64,000 nt of DNA from UBA3495 sp964629875 (GCA_964629875.1 CAZVRK010000006.1:1-64000); one strand, 5' to 3'; positions 7,642-16,249 are shown, numbered from the stretch's first letter. Program-made: numbers and translations. Notes: generated by a model from the letters alone, not told the origin.

Positions 7642-8391
7642 CTACGCGGATGTAGGATCATGTCGTTTCAAGAAATCACGGGCTTGTTCAACAGCTTCCT
7701 CAATATGCTCCGCTGAATCTTTCCACGGAAATCTAGTTAATTCAGAATTAGGCGCTAGACTTGCTACTTCCATAGCAGTTTCGTACGGATGTGCAGGAAC
7801 ATTGTCTGGCGCTATCAACAATGGAGTTTTTAAGGCACTGACAAATTCCCTGGATACTGTGAACACAAAATCTGCTCGATTAGTGTACATATTAGTCAAG
7901 AATTCGTGAACCATATCCATAGTCACTTCTGAACGCTTCTCGCACAGCGGAGGTCCCCAAGCCTTGATATTATTCTGATAGAAAAGGTCCGGCATTTCTG
8001 CTCGGAATCCACTTGGCTGCATCATAGCAGCAGCCACTACTCGATCCGGAGCAAGCCTGAGGAGATTATGGATCATAGGACCTCCGATACAAAACCCCAT
8101 GAGCAAAAAACTTTTAACCCCGAGATAATCCATCAATCCAAGTTGATCTTCTGAATAGGCATCCCATGGCCGGTCGATTTCCAACGGGCCACTCGATTGG
8201 CCTTCGCTCGCGTTCCTGAGATCAGATGTTATGCACCTAAAATCACCTTTATACCTCTCCATAGGATTGAAGGGTTCCCTCAGTGCTGCCATAGTCGAAT
8301 TAAGCCCTCCACCTGGGATTATTAGTAACGGGAATCCTTCTCCTGCTTCTTCGTAATGAATTCGAACATCACCATTTTCATAGAACGGCAT
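7642..8391 (-). CDS. Alpha/beta hydrolase with Cys nucleophile (paralogue 1)
   Basis: 249 residues with the alpha/beta hydrolase core: an oxyanion segment PGGGLNS near residue 27, the elbow LLMGFCIGGP with Cys at 101 where most hydrolases have Ser, and a candidate catalytic His at 229 (DSAEHIEEAV). Cys at the elbow (GxCxGG) is typical of dienelactone hydrolase. The acid is probably in the IAPDNVPAHP segment. The likely chemistry is lactone or ester hydrolysis. TAGGAGG precedes the ATG. It is a tandem paralogue of the next gene, with about half of the positions identical by eye. Confidence 0.8.
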   Translation of the reverse strand: MPFYENGDVRIHYEEAGEGFPLLIIPGGGLNSTMAALREPFNPMERYKGDFRCITSDLRNASEGQSSGPLEIDRPWDAYSEDQLGLMDYLGVKSFLLMGFCIGGPMIHNLLRLAPDRVVAAAMMQPSGFRAEMPDLFYQNNIKAWGPPLCEKRSEVTMDMVHEFLTNMYTNRADFVFTVSREFVSALKTPLLIAPDNVPAHPYETAMEVASLAPNSELTRFPWKDSAEHIEEAVEQARDFLKRHDPTSA

Positions 8392-8524
8392 CTCGTATTC
8401 CTCCTAAACTATTCCGTCTAATTAGCATATTAACCAAGAGTAGAGTGTATTGTGAAATCACAATGGTATTCTCACCAAACTACATAAATGAGATGTACCA
8501 TTCCAAATGTCTAAACAATGGTTC

Positions 8525-9277
8525 TTATCCGCCGCTTGGTACATGGCGAAGCAGAAACTCCCTAGCCTGGCCGATAGTCCTTGATTTAATATCTGGATCC
8601 TCCTTCCAGGGGTAGGCCGTCTTTTCAGCTTTGGGAGCCAAGTCCGCTAAGTCCATCGCAGCCTCTAAAGAATGGGACGGTGTATCATCAGGCATAACTA
8701 GCATTGGTGTCTGACATGAGCTAGCAAAATCACGAGATACACAATACGCAAAGTCAGGTTGAATCCGATACAAGTTATGTAAATAAGCTTCGCATTGTTC
8801 CATGGTCACATCACTTCTATTAGAAAGTAATTCCGGAGCCCATAGATCATGACCAGAATTGTACATGGAGTCTGGTTCTTTAGTGTTATGACCAACCGGT
8901 TGACATAGTACTGCGGCCAATACTCTCTCAGGCGCTCGTTCAATTAATTTGAGTGCAAAAGGACCTCCAATACAATATCCCATAAAGAAAAATTCCTTGA
9001 TTCCCAGATGATCCATCAAACCTAGTTGGTCATCTGCAAAAGCTCCCCACGGGTCATCAACTGCTATCGGTCCTGTAGACTGGCCTCCATTAGCATTGCG
9101 CTGGTCCATAGTAATGCATCGGAAATCGTTCTTAAATTCTTCCATAGCATTAAATACCTGACCAGGCCAATTGCTTATCAACGAGTTAAGCCCACCTCCA
9201 GGAGTTACTAGAAGAGGGAATCCAGAGCCTACTTCTTCATATTGAATTGTTACATCACCTTTAGTATAAGACGGCAT
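8525..9277 (-). CDS. Alpha/beta hydrolase-like protein lacking the usual His (paralogue 2)
   Basis: 250 residues aligning almost without gaps to the gene at 7642-8391. The elbow FFMGYCIGGP keeps Cys (102), but the position matching the catalytic His of the paralogue is Ile 230 (EDPDIKSRTI). Either a different His supplies the base (PSHSLEAA is conserved in both) or the protein has lost classical hydrolase activity. AAGGAGATGATCGT precedes the ATG. The 133-base gap between the two genes leaves room for separate promoters. Confidence 0.75.
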   Translation of the reverse strand: MPSYTKGDVTIQYEEVGSGFPLLVTPGGGLNSLISNWPGQVFNAMEEFKNDFRCITMDQRNANGGQSTGPIAVDDPWGAFADDQLGLMDHLGIKEFFFMGYCIGGPFALKLIERAPERVLAAVLCQPVGHNTKEPDSMYNSGHDLWAPELLSNRSDVTMEQCEAYLHNLYRIQPDFAYCVSRDFASSCQTPMLVMPDDTPSHSLEAAMDLADLAPKAEKTAYPWKEDPDIKSRTIGQAREFLLRHVPSGG

Positions 9278-9635
9278 ACGATCATCTCCTTATCCGAATC
9301 TTGTTTGCATCAAGCACTGCACATCGTCCACTAATCAAAATCATGATTATTTTTATTTGCAACCTGACGAAGAGCTCGACAGCCCAATCCTAAAACTTAT
9401 CTGGATAATCTGCAATGATACTATAAGCCTCTAGCTAGATTGTCCTAATACTTAAGAACGGATACACAACCTGACAAACTCTCCAGTATAGTTATGTTAA
9501 TGAATACTGTTACCTCTGGTTAAATTGTAAAAATATATGATTTTAAAACCCAAAGACCGTTATGCAAAGTATAAAACTAGAAACCACATTAGTTATTTTT
9601 TATACTATGAATTATAAATGAGCAGTGGAGGTAAC
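9278..9635. other. Divergent intergenic region
   Basis: About 360 AT-rich bases between the divergent hydrolase and XRE genes. Promoters for both directions must lie here but no near-consensus pair stands out. No coding frame is credible. Confidence 0.5.
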
Positions 9636-9920
9636 ATGCCCACCTTATCCCAGCTCAGGAAACGCAAGTTTTTGACGCAAAAGCAACTCTCCGAACACAT
9701 TGATGTTCCCTTACCGGTAATAGCATCTTGGGAACGCGGTATATTTGAACCAAGATTGAGACATCTACAACGAATTTGTGAGACTCTAGAAATCTCTATT
9801 AATGATATAGAATTTCCTGACACGCCACCTTTACTAGGTATAATGAGAGAATATGAAGAATTAAAGAAGGCGGACTCTCATTTCCTATCTAACGTTAGAG
9901 GCCGTACTGCAGGGCAATAA
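9636..9920 (+). CDS. XRE-family helix-turn-helix regulator
   Basis: 94 residues from the ATG at 9636, preceded by GTGGAGGTAAC; an ATG 18 bases earlier is in frame but worse placed. Residues about 5-55 are a Cro/C1-type HTH: LRKRKFLTQKQLSEHIDVP, then VIASWERGIFEPRLRHLQRI and a closing LEISINDIEF. The last 30 residues are polar with no ligand domain. It lies 44 bases before the selenoprotein peroxiredoxin gene on the same strand, so the two are probably co-transcribed and it may regulate that gene; this is inference from position. Confidence 0.8.
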   Translation: MPTLSQLRKRKFLTQKQLSEHIDVPLPVIASWERGIFEPRLRHLQRICETLEISINDIEFPDTPPLLGIMREYEELKKADSHFLSNVRGRTAGQ

Positions 9921-9964
9921 CCCGCTTCTGTATCACATCGAGTGGAAAGGAGACTGATATAAAT

Positions 9965-10450
9965 ATGCTTCAACAAGGATCCAAACTACCATCCTTAACA
10001 TTTAAAACCGTATCAAACGGATCCATTACAATACCCGATGACATTACTAGTCGTTATGCAGCGGTTCTATTCTACCGGGGTCATTGGTGACCGCCATGCA
10101 ATCGGCAGTTAGCCGAATGGGAATCTGCCAAACAGAGTTTGTCTGAACTTGATGTCGAAATCTACGCTATAAGCGTAGATGACCTCGAGGACGCAAAAAA
10201 GGTTGTGAATTCCAACAACCTAACATATACAGTGGCCTACGGAGCGACGGAAGAACATCGTTCTGCGATAGGCGCCTGGAGTGCATCTGATCACCATGGT
10301 GAATATATTCAACCGGCGGAATTTCTATTGGGTAGAGGCGGAGTAGTATTAGGTTCTATGTACGCGTCGGGGCCAGTAGGCCGTATGAGGGTTGAAGAAG
10401 CAATCAATTTAATAAATAACCGCGAAAAACGTAGACTTAATCAGGCCTAA
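9965..10450 (+). CDS. Selenocysteine-containing peroxiredoxin-like protein (UxxC)
   Basis: Read through one in-frame TGA (10088-10090), the frame gives 161 residues with a thioredoxin/AhpC-TSA fold. The N-terminus MLQQGSKLPSLTF is a normal Prx start; residues 34-45 are VLFYRGHW-U-PPC, matching the family's FYRGxWCPxC box with selenocysteine at the peroxidatic Cys position (42) and the second Cys (45) kept. The C-terminal part (LDVEIYAISVDDLEDAKKVV, then PAEFLLGRGGVVLG) is typical Prx-like. Intact coding on both sides and a SECIS-like hairpin right after the TGA argue against a dead gene. Expected role: reduction of peroxides or disulfides. AAGGAG lies 12 bases before the ATG. A nonsense mutation remains the alternative. 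Confidence 0.85.
10094..10120 (+). promoter_or_regulatory. Bacterial SECIS-like element
   Basis: Directly after the TGA, CCAT (10094-10097) can pair with ATGG (10117-10120), with GCAA bulged. Above it TCGGC (10102-10106) pairs with GCCGA (10112-10116), closing a 5-base loop AGTTA. The loop has G within its first two bases and begins 16 bases after the TGA, which fits the bacterial SECIS consensus (G in the first two loop bases, about 16-37 bases from the UGA). Confidence 0.7.
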
Positions 10451-10493
10451 AACTAGAAAGAGGAGGCTTTATTCAGCCTCCTCTTTCTAGTTT
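10450..10493. terminator. Perfect 19-bp bidirectional terminator
   Basis: Bases 10450-10468 are the exact reverse complement of 10475-10493 with a 6-base loop TTATTC. The left arm begins with the last base of the selenoprotein stop codon. It sits between convergent genes. Confidence 0.85.
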
Positions 10494-10509
10494 CTACCGT
10501 ATGTTTACC

Positions 10510-11151
10510 TTATCCCTGCTTAATTAGGGTAAGTCCACCTAGAATGAACCAGATCGTCCAAATAATGTAGGATACTCCACCAATATTGGCGGACATTTCC
10601 GACATTGACGGATCTAATAGCGTCATAATTGCTACCACAACTGATACCAAAGCGGTGATTGCAACGATATATGAAAGAATCTTGTTGATACCTTCACGTG
10701 AAGAAATCGACAAACTGAATAACAGAACACCAACGGCCGCTAGTACGTTGGCCATGTTGTTTATCCCTGCTGAAACAGTGTAGGCTGCCATAGGATCAGA
10801 ACCAGCAGGAGCTGCCGCTATTCCATGCCAAAGTGCTATGCTGACTACCCATGCGATTACAGAGATGAAAATGAACTGTACTCCGAACCGTCCCCACGCA
10901 CTTGTATCGCCATTGTCACTTAAAGTCCTGATACCATTAAGCCACATTATTAAACCTAGCGGTATGATCAGTGCACAGAGGCTCGCAATCATGGCATTAC
11001 TCTGGATAGAGGCCAGAGAGGCTGAGGCGTCCGCTGTATCAGCGAACCCTATGATCATATTGCCCGGCTGCAGCATGTAAAAAATCAGCGCCATTATAGG
11101 CCCGATTATCAAACACATCCCCCCCAACTTATTTACAGACATATTTCCCAT
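10510..11151 (-). CDS. Multi-pass membrane protein, unknown
   Basis: 213 residues from the ATG at 11151, which has AAAGGAGGAAAGAC upstream; a further in-frame ATG 21 bases earlier would place that site inside the gene. About six hydrophobic segments are visible: MCLIIGPIMALIFYML, SLCALIIPLGLIMWL, FIFISVIAWVVSIALW, MANVLAAVGVLLFSL, YIVAITALVSVVVAIM and YIIWTIWFILGGLTL. The layout resembles DUF4386-like or general integral membrane proteins of unknown function. No catalytic motif is seen. Confidence 0.65.
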   Translation of the reverse strand: MGNMSVNKLGGMCLIIGPIMALIFYMLQPGNMIIGFADTADASASLASIQSNAMIASLCALIIPLGLIMWLNGIRTLSDNGDTSAWGRFGVQFIFISVIAWVVSIALWHGIAAAPAGSDPMAAYTVSAGINNMANVLAAVGVLLFSLSISSREGINKILSYIVAITALVSVVVAIMTLLDPSMSEMSANIGGVSYIIWTIWFILGGLTLIKQG

Positions 11152-11380
11152 GTCTTTCCTCCTTTTACCCATACATAAGTATCGGTCGTCGGTATAGACT
11201 ATTCCTTTGTCAAGTCGATTTACAATAAGATTTAAGACGTATTTAGACGAATTGAGAACGGCTTTTCCCTATACAGGTATCGTATTGTAGTAATATAGCT
11301 ACAAACACAATCCTATTGTAATTATGACGACCGGTTAGTAGGCCACATTAGATCTATCCAGGATAGCTTCCAGTACAGAT

Positions 11381-11818
11381 ATGTTTAAAACCACACATAT
11401 AATTAGCGCAACATTTGCCTTGAAAGTCTTTGGCGCAATAGTAGCTTCGATACTTCTGTCATTCTTCGGAGACATACTTGGACGCACTTTCAACTTGTTC
11501 GTTGGATATCCTTGGCCGCAAACTGTACACATAAATATTCATTATCTGTTCATATCAACTTTCGCTGGCCTCGGAGCGGCATTACCATGGATAAATAGTC
11601 GCCGGTCCATTACTTATAGCCTCACTAAATTCATAATCACTATATTGGCAGCTGCAATCGCTCTATATATAGCAAAGTCTTTAGATTCAGGAGTAGACGA
11701 CACATATTGGTGGAGCAAGTACGCTACTAGCTCAATCTTGCATATTAGCGCCGCAATAACAGGGACCTCAGTTGCGATCTTAATCCATCTAACCGAATCA
11801 CTAAAACACAACTTCTGA
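11381..11818 (+). CDS. Membrane protein, about four helices, unknown
   Basis: 145 residues with four hydrophobic segments at about 13-32, 50-68, 82-99 and 117-137. A loop (GRTFNLFVGYPWPQTVHINIH) between the first two would face one side of the membrane. No family is recognised. No clear ribosome binding site precedes the ATG, so an alternative start is possible. Confidence 0.5.
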   Translation: MFKTTHIISATFALKVFGAIVASILLSFFGDILGRTFNLFVGYPWPQTVHINIHYLFISTFAGLGAALPWINSRRSITYSLTKFIITILAAAIALYIAKSLDSGVDDTYWWSKYATSSILHISAAITGTSVAILIHLTESLKHNF

Positions 11819-12164
11819 GCTCTTAAACTTTATCGTTGCCTCTACCTTTCAGACTCATATCGCTGCCCAAAATTAGGTATTTTATTAAAACCACATATTT
11901 AACGTGAAATACGTTTCGATATTATCTATCAATAAATTACTAGCTATATAACTAACATATATTGTGATTTATGTTGACATAAAAATTATCAAATGGTATT
12001 TTTATGACGTTTTCCGAATTCAAGAACAGTGCATTAGATAGTTCTCAACTCTCTGAGCGACTATTCTAGCGTTCACATCACGCACTAAGTACGAACATAT
12101 CAAACATTGGACGTCAAAAATAGAATATCAGGACATATTTGAATCTAGTATTAGGAGAAAGGTT
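11819..12164 (+). other. Intergenic region with promoter and long leader of cassette A
   Basis: No gene is present. The near-consensus promoter at 11974-12002 is the only clear element. About 150 bases of untranslated leader follow before the binding-protein gene; no known riboswitch is recognised in it. Confidence 0.5.
11974..12002 (+). promoter_or_regulatory. Sigma-70-type promoter for cassette A
   Basis: TTGACA (11974-11979), a 17-base spacer and TATTTT (11997-12002). It points to the binding-protein gene whose ATG lies 162 bases further on. Confidence 0.65.
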
Positions 12165-13877
12165 ATGGACAGGTTAAAGTTAACGTCTCATATCGTATCC
12201 AAATTAATAGTACTAGGGATTGCTTCAGCACTATTAATGACGATAGCATGTGGTACGGCTACAGAAACAACCAGCACCAGTTCATCGGATACGGCTTCCA
12301 CATCTTCCGGCGCTACAGCTAAGCCGACTTCAGCACCTGCGCCAAAGTCGACCTCTTCAGGAGAGGACAAAGTCACCATATTAGTAGGAGGATGGGGTGG
12401 CAGATTCGCACCTCTATATAACAGTGGCTGCCATGCTTTCGGGATTAATCACGGAGGGTTCTTAGTACGGAGTGATGAAAACCGACAAGCTATACCAGGC
12501 ATTGCAACTGATTGGCAAGTGTCTGATGACGGCCTCACCTGGACATTCACTATTAGGGATAATGCTCTGTTCCATGACGGACAGCCTGTTACTGCAGATG
12601 ACGTTGAATTCACCTGGCTACAGACCTGGGGTCCCGGTGCTGTAGAAGTAGCAACGTCGGCGACTGCTATTAATAATGCCAAGAACACAGTCAAGGTTGA
12701 AAAAACAGCAAGCAATCAGGTCAGTGTCACCCACAAAGATGTTGCATCTGGTTTCCCTTCATTGATGTCAGATTTCACAGGATCCTGTCACGGTCTGGTC
12801 CTACCTAAGAAATTCTGGGATGGGGCTGACATACACGATCAGGATAGAGCCGTTGAATACGATCAGAATCCTATTGCAGCTGGCCCATTGAAAATGCTCG
12901 ATATCATTCCTGACGAAAAAATGGCTTTTGAAAGCTTTGACGGTTACTACGATAAAGACCGCCAAATACCAATTAAGTACGTAGATCTGTTCAAAGTACC
13001 AGATCTAGCTACTCGAGCGGCAGCACTGGAGGCAGGAGATGCCGACATTGCTCCGGTCAGCCTAGACGAACAGAAGCGAATTCAGAAGTCCGGAGGCAAA
13101 TTGGTCTGGGGACCAGAAGCATCTTACTTCCGAATCCAACTACTGGGCGCGTGGATACCCGATATACCATTTAGCAAAAAAGAAGTCCGCCAAGCTATGC
13201 AATACGCTCTGGACATGGACCAATTTAAAGCTTTGTACGGCGAAGAAGTGTTCGTTCCAAAAGGCTGGGCTTATGTTACTCCAGCATCAATTGGATACAG
13301 CAAAGAACTTGATGCCTATGAACACAATCCCGAAAAGGCCAAAGAGTTGTTGGCTCAAGCAGGGTTCCCGAACGGGGAAGGCTTTGGGCCACTGATCATA
13401 AACACATGGCACTCCCAGGGAGTACCATTCTTACCAGAATCAGCAGAGCTGGCTGCAAATATGTGGAGAGAAGTACTCGGCATACAAGCAGAAGTGAGAG
13501 TGGGTGACGAAGTAGCCATAAAGAAAGCTGCTAACAGCAGTGACACTATCTACGGACAACTTATTTGGCGTGACAACGAGGCTAGAGTAGACGGTGTAAG
13601 TATAACAAGATCAGGGTTTGGAGACCCTTCGAATAAGGGCAGAGCACATGAAGATCAGGCCATATTCGACGCTACAGTAAAGGCATTGTCTGTTATCCCT
13701 CCAGTAGAGAAAGATCAAGCTTTAAGAGGTCTATATCAGACACTGCGTGACGAAGGGTATAGATTCTCAATCGGATATGTGAATATCCCATGGGGAGTCA
13801 GTTCTAGAATTGCTGACTGGAAACCACAACCAATGGCATTTTATCCTTCAGCTTTACACACGATTAAACTCAAGTAG
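12165..13877 (+). CDS. Peptide-type ABC substrate-binding lipoprotein (SBP_bac_5), cassette A
   Basis: 570 residues. The start is an ATG with AGGAGAAAGGTT. A signal peptide ends in the lipobox LMTIAC, followed by a 40-residue S/T/P-rich linker (TETTSTSSSDTAST and on) that would hold the binding lobe away from the membrane. The rest is a family 5 extracellular solute-binding protein: WTFTIRDNALFHDGQPVTADDV is the conserved N-terminal motif, and DAYEHNPEKAKELLAQAGF the conserved later motif. It binds an oligopeptide, dipeptide or similar solute. It heads a plus-strand operon with two permeases. It is a paralogue of the binding protein of cassette B. Confidence 0.93.
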   Translation: MDRLKLTSHIVSKLIVLGIASALLMTIACGTATETTSTSSSDTASTSSGATAKPTSAPAPKSTSSGEDKVTILVGGWGGRFAPLYNSGCHAFGINHGGFLVRSDENRQAIPGIATDWQVSDDGLTWTFTIRDNALFHDGQPVTADDVEFTWLQTWGPGAVEVATSATAINNAKNTVKVEKTASNQVSVTHKDVASGFPSLMSDFTGSCHGLVLPKKFWDGADIHDQDRAVEYDQNPIAAGPLKMLDIIPDEKMAFESFDGYYDKDRQIPIKYVDLFKVPDLATRAAALEAGDADIAPVSLDEQKRIQKSGGKLVWGPEASYFRIQLLGAWIPDIPFSKKEVRQAMQYALDMDQFKALYGEEVFVPKGWAYVTPASIGYSKELDAYEHNPEKAKELLAQAGFPNGEGFGPLIINTWHSQGVPFLPESAELAANMWREVLGIQAEVRVGDEVAIKKAANSSDTIYGQLIWRDNEARVDGVSITRSGFGDPSNKGRAHEDQAIFDATVKALSVIPPVEKDQALRGLYQTLRDEGYRFSIGYVNIPWGVSSRIADWKPQPMAFYPSALHTIKLK

Positions 13878-13896
13878 TCAACTCCCTACTTGCCCA

Positions 13897-13932
13897 CTGC
13901 GTGAGAGGTAATGGTTCGTACCTCTCACGCAG
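13897..13932 (+). terminator. Intercistronic hairpin between binding protein and permease
   Basis: CTGCGTGAGAGGTA (13897-13910) pairs perfectly with TACCTCTCACGCAG (13919-13932) around an 8-base loop. With no T-run and a permease gene starting 17 bases later, it probably acts as a partial terminator or 3'-end stabiliser giving more binding protein than permease. Confidence 0.6.
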
Positions 13933-13948
13933 GTTAGTTGATATATAA

Positions 13949-14866
13949 ATGAAAAGATTCATCGTAGTAAGACTTGCCCAAGCCGCGTTAACGCTGTGGT
14001 TATTAAGCCTAGCAGTATTCCTTAGCGTACATCTGACAGGAGACCCAGCCGCTTATCTCCTAGGACCAGAACTGGGAAGTCAGGAATACGAGCAACTGAA
14101 GAAAAATCTTGGGCTAGATCGACCACTGATAGTTCAATATGGCGATTTCATGCTGGGTCTGACTCATCTAGACTTCGGTCGATCAGCCGTTAAAGGCATA
14201 CCAGCTAGAGACCTCTTGCTTCAGCGACTACCCGCCACGTTAGAACTCGCCCTATCAGCTTTTGTTCTCTCAATAATAGTAGGAGTACCCATAGGGATAC
14301 TATCCGCAGTCAAGAGGGACACTATATTTGACCATTTCGGAAAATTATTTGCCGTTATTGGAATTGCCGCACCTAGTTTCTGGGTAGCAATAATGGGAAT
14401 ACTCTTATTCGGTGCCATACTCGGGTGGCTACCCACCTTCGGCAGGGGTGGCTTGGATCATCTAATATTACCGGCCTGCGTTCTCGGATGGGCCAGTATG
14501 GCTGGAATGGTCAGACTGTCTCGATCAAGCATGCTGGAAGTCCTTGATAGCGAATACGTAAAGTTTGCCCGCATCAAAGGTCTCAAAGAATCGTTAGTTA
14601 TATGGAAACATGCATTGAAAAACGCCGTGATACCAGTGCTAACATTTAGTGGCTTAACTTTAGCAGGGTTACTTAACGGTTCTGTAGCTATCGAAGTCGT
14701 ATTTGCTTGGCCAGGAATCGGTAGGCTTATGCTCACCGGCATTCAAACTCGAGATTTTCCCATAGTGCAAGCTACTGTTTTAGCGGCTGGATTTTTTTAC
14801 ATTGCAACTGCCTTAATTGTAGACATCCTATACGCTTACGTTAACCCAAGAATACGGTACGAATAG
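13949..14866 (+). CDS. OppB/DppB-type ABC permease, cassette A
   Basis: 305 residues with six membrane helices. It starts with the family's opening (MKRFIVVRLAQAALTLWLL) and GDPAAYLLG loop. The permease (EAA) loop is at KFARIKGLKESLVIWKHALKNAVIPVL near residue 210, where the ATPase docks. It ends YAYVNPRIRYE, as OppB-type subunits usually do. It forms the channel with the next gene. No strong ribosome binding site is seen, which may suit lower expression than the binding protein. Confidence 0.92.
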   Translation: MKRFIVVRLAQAALTLWLLSLAVFLSVHLTGDPAAYLLGPELGSQEYEQLKKNLGLDRPLIVQYGDFMLGLTHLDFGRSAVKGIPARDLLLQRLPATLELALSAFVLSIIVGVPIGILSAVKRDTIFDHFGKLFAVIGIAAPSFWVAIMGILLFGAILGWLPTFGRGGLDHLILPACVLGWASMAGMVRLSRSSMLEVLDSEYVKFARIKGLKESLVIWKHALKNAVIPVLTFSGLTLAGLLNGSVAIEVVFAWPGIGRLMLTGIQTRDFPIVQATVLAAGFFYIATALIVDILYAYVNPRIRYE

Positions 14867-14878
14867 AAAGGTGCTACC

Positions 14879-15760
14879 TTGGCTTCTGAAACTGCTCTAA
14901 AAATTCATAAACAATTAACTCTTAAATCGGCTATATCAAAGGCAGTTAACCTCAAGTTGCCATGGATATCTCTCACAATAGTAGTGTTGATATTATTATG
15001 CGCTTGTTTGGCACCAATAATGTCTCCACACGATCCTGAACGTATAAACATGGTAGACCGCAGAATTGCTCCATTCGAAACAACCGACCATCCCTTAGGA
15101 ACAGATGTAATGGGTCGCGATATGGCGAGCAGAATGATCTACGGAGCTCGTACCACGGTATTCATAAGTTTAGTGGCGTTAGCTACTGGTGCCTTCGTAG
15201 GTAGCATTCTAGGAATGATAGCTGGCTACAAAGGCGGGTGGAGCGACATATTAATCATGCGGGTGTCTGATGCAGCTCTTGGATTTCCCACAGTACTAGT
15301 CGCTATGATAATAGTTACGTTGCTAGGTGCCGGCATGGAGAACATAGTACTGGCTGTGGTCATAACAGTATGGGCACGGTTTGCTCGGATGATCCGTGGC
15401 GATGTGCTAGCCATAAAAGAGTATGATTTCGTAACATCGGCTAAAATCGCAGGAGTATCAACTCCTGTCATAATAGCCCGTCACATATTCCCCAACACTG
15501 TTAATACCCTCATGGTGATTACCAGTCTACAAGTAGGCCAAGTCATACTTCTGGAAGCTTCATTGAGTTTCTTAGGCCTAGGGCTTCCCCCAGGCGCACC
15601 TGCTTGGGGAATAATGGTTTCCGAGGGACGCACCGTGATACTCGAAGTATGGTGGCTTGCCTTGTTTCCAGGCTTAGCTATAACAATTGTAGTATTAGCA
15701 TTCAACTTTTTTGGGGATTGGTTAAGGGACACTCTAGACCCCAAGTTACGCAGAGCTTAG
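14879..15760 (+). CDS. OppC/DppC-type ABC permease, cassette A
   Basis: 293 residues, TTG start with AAAGGTG upstream, 12 bases after the OppB stop. The N-terminal extension before the first helix and the segment HPLGTDVMGRDMASRMIYGART are typical of OppC. The EAA loop is SAKIAGVSTPVIIARHIFPNTVNTL, and the end NFFGDWLRDTLDPKLRRA is the family C-terminus. No ATPase genes follow in this operon; the ATPases of cassette B are 3 kb away on the opposite strand and could be shared, which is inference. Confidence 0.92.
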   Translation: MASETALKIHKQLTLKSAISKAVNLKLPWISLTIVVLILLCACLAPIMSPHDPERINMVDRRIAPFETTDHPLGTDVMGRDMASRMIYGARTTVFISLVALATGAFVGSILGMIAGYKGGWSDILIMRVSDAALGFPTVLVAMIIVTLLGAGMENIVLAVVITVWARFARMIRGDVLAIKEYDFVTSAKIAGVSTPVIIARHIFPNTVNTLMVITSLQVGQVILLEASLSFLGLGLPPGAPAWGIMVSEGRTVILEVWWLALFPGLAITIVVLAFNFFGDWLRDTLDPKLRRA

Positions 15761-16249
15761 ACCATATCAAGCGCTAATATTCATATACGTAACATGCATA
15801 AACTGGAATTATTCAAAAGAACGACAAACTAATTACGTTATTTAGCTCATGTACATTACAAAGCTACGAAATCGAAACATATCTGGCAATATATGACTCC
15901 ATAACTCGATTTTGAAGATTTGACCACTTATTCGAAATAGGGTATGTTAGGCTGGAAAAGTTGATATGAAAAGCATGACAGACAAAACATCATATCCAGG
16001 GCATTGAGTGCCATTTAAACACACTTAAGGGATGTTGATAGTGCACCATAGGTGCATAGTCGACCATTCCCGATCCTCCAAACTAACTCAAGAGCTATCT
16101 CGCGTTTAAAAGCTCGCCCGCCGATATAGGTCAAGTGGGGCATAAGACAAAATCATTATTGAATTCGATCCGCGCTGACCAAGAGTTATTAGGGTATAAG
16201 TGTCGAAAATTAGAACTTTGGCGGGTCCTCTCTAAGGAGATGATCCAAA
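15761..16249. other. Long intergenic region before the betaine operon
   Basis: 489 bases without a credible gene. A small hairpin TGCACC-ATA-GGTGCA lies near 16040. GGAGATGATCC just before 16250 is the ribosome binding site of the next gene. No glycine or SAM riboswitch consensus was recognised. A promoter and possibly osmotic control sites should lie here. Confidence 0.4.

Noticed and set aside
9965..10090. Simple pseudogene by nonsense mutation
   Set aside because: Not fully excluded, but the TGA is exactly at the redox Cys, both halves are intact, a SECIS-like hairpin follows, and good terminator and start signals remain.
10139..10450. Separate short gene starting at TTG 10139
   Set aside because: It is the C-terminal part of the peroxiredoxin-like frame that begins at 9965; the start of the fold and the active site lie upstream across the TGA, and no ribosome binding site precedes 10139.
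15761..16249. Glycine or SAM riboswitch before the methyltransferase operon
   Set aside because: The conserved core sequences of these riboswitches were not found on the plus strand.
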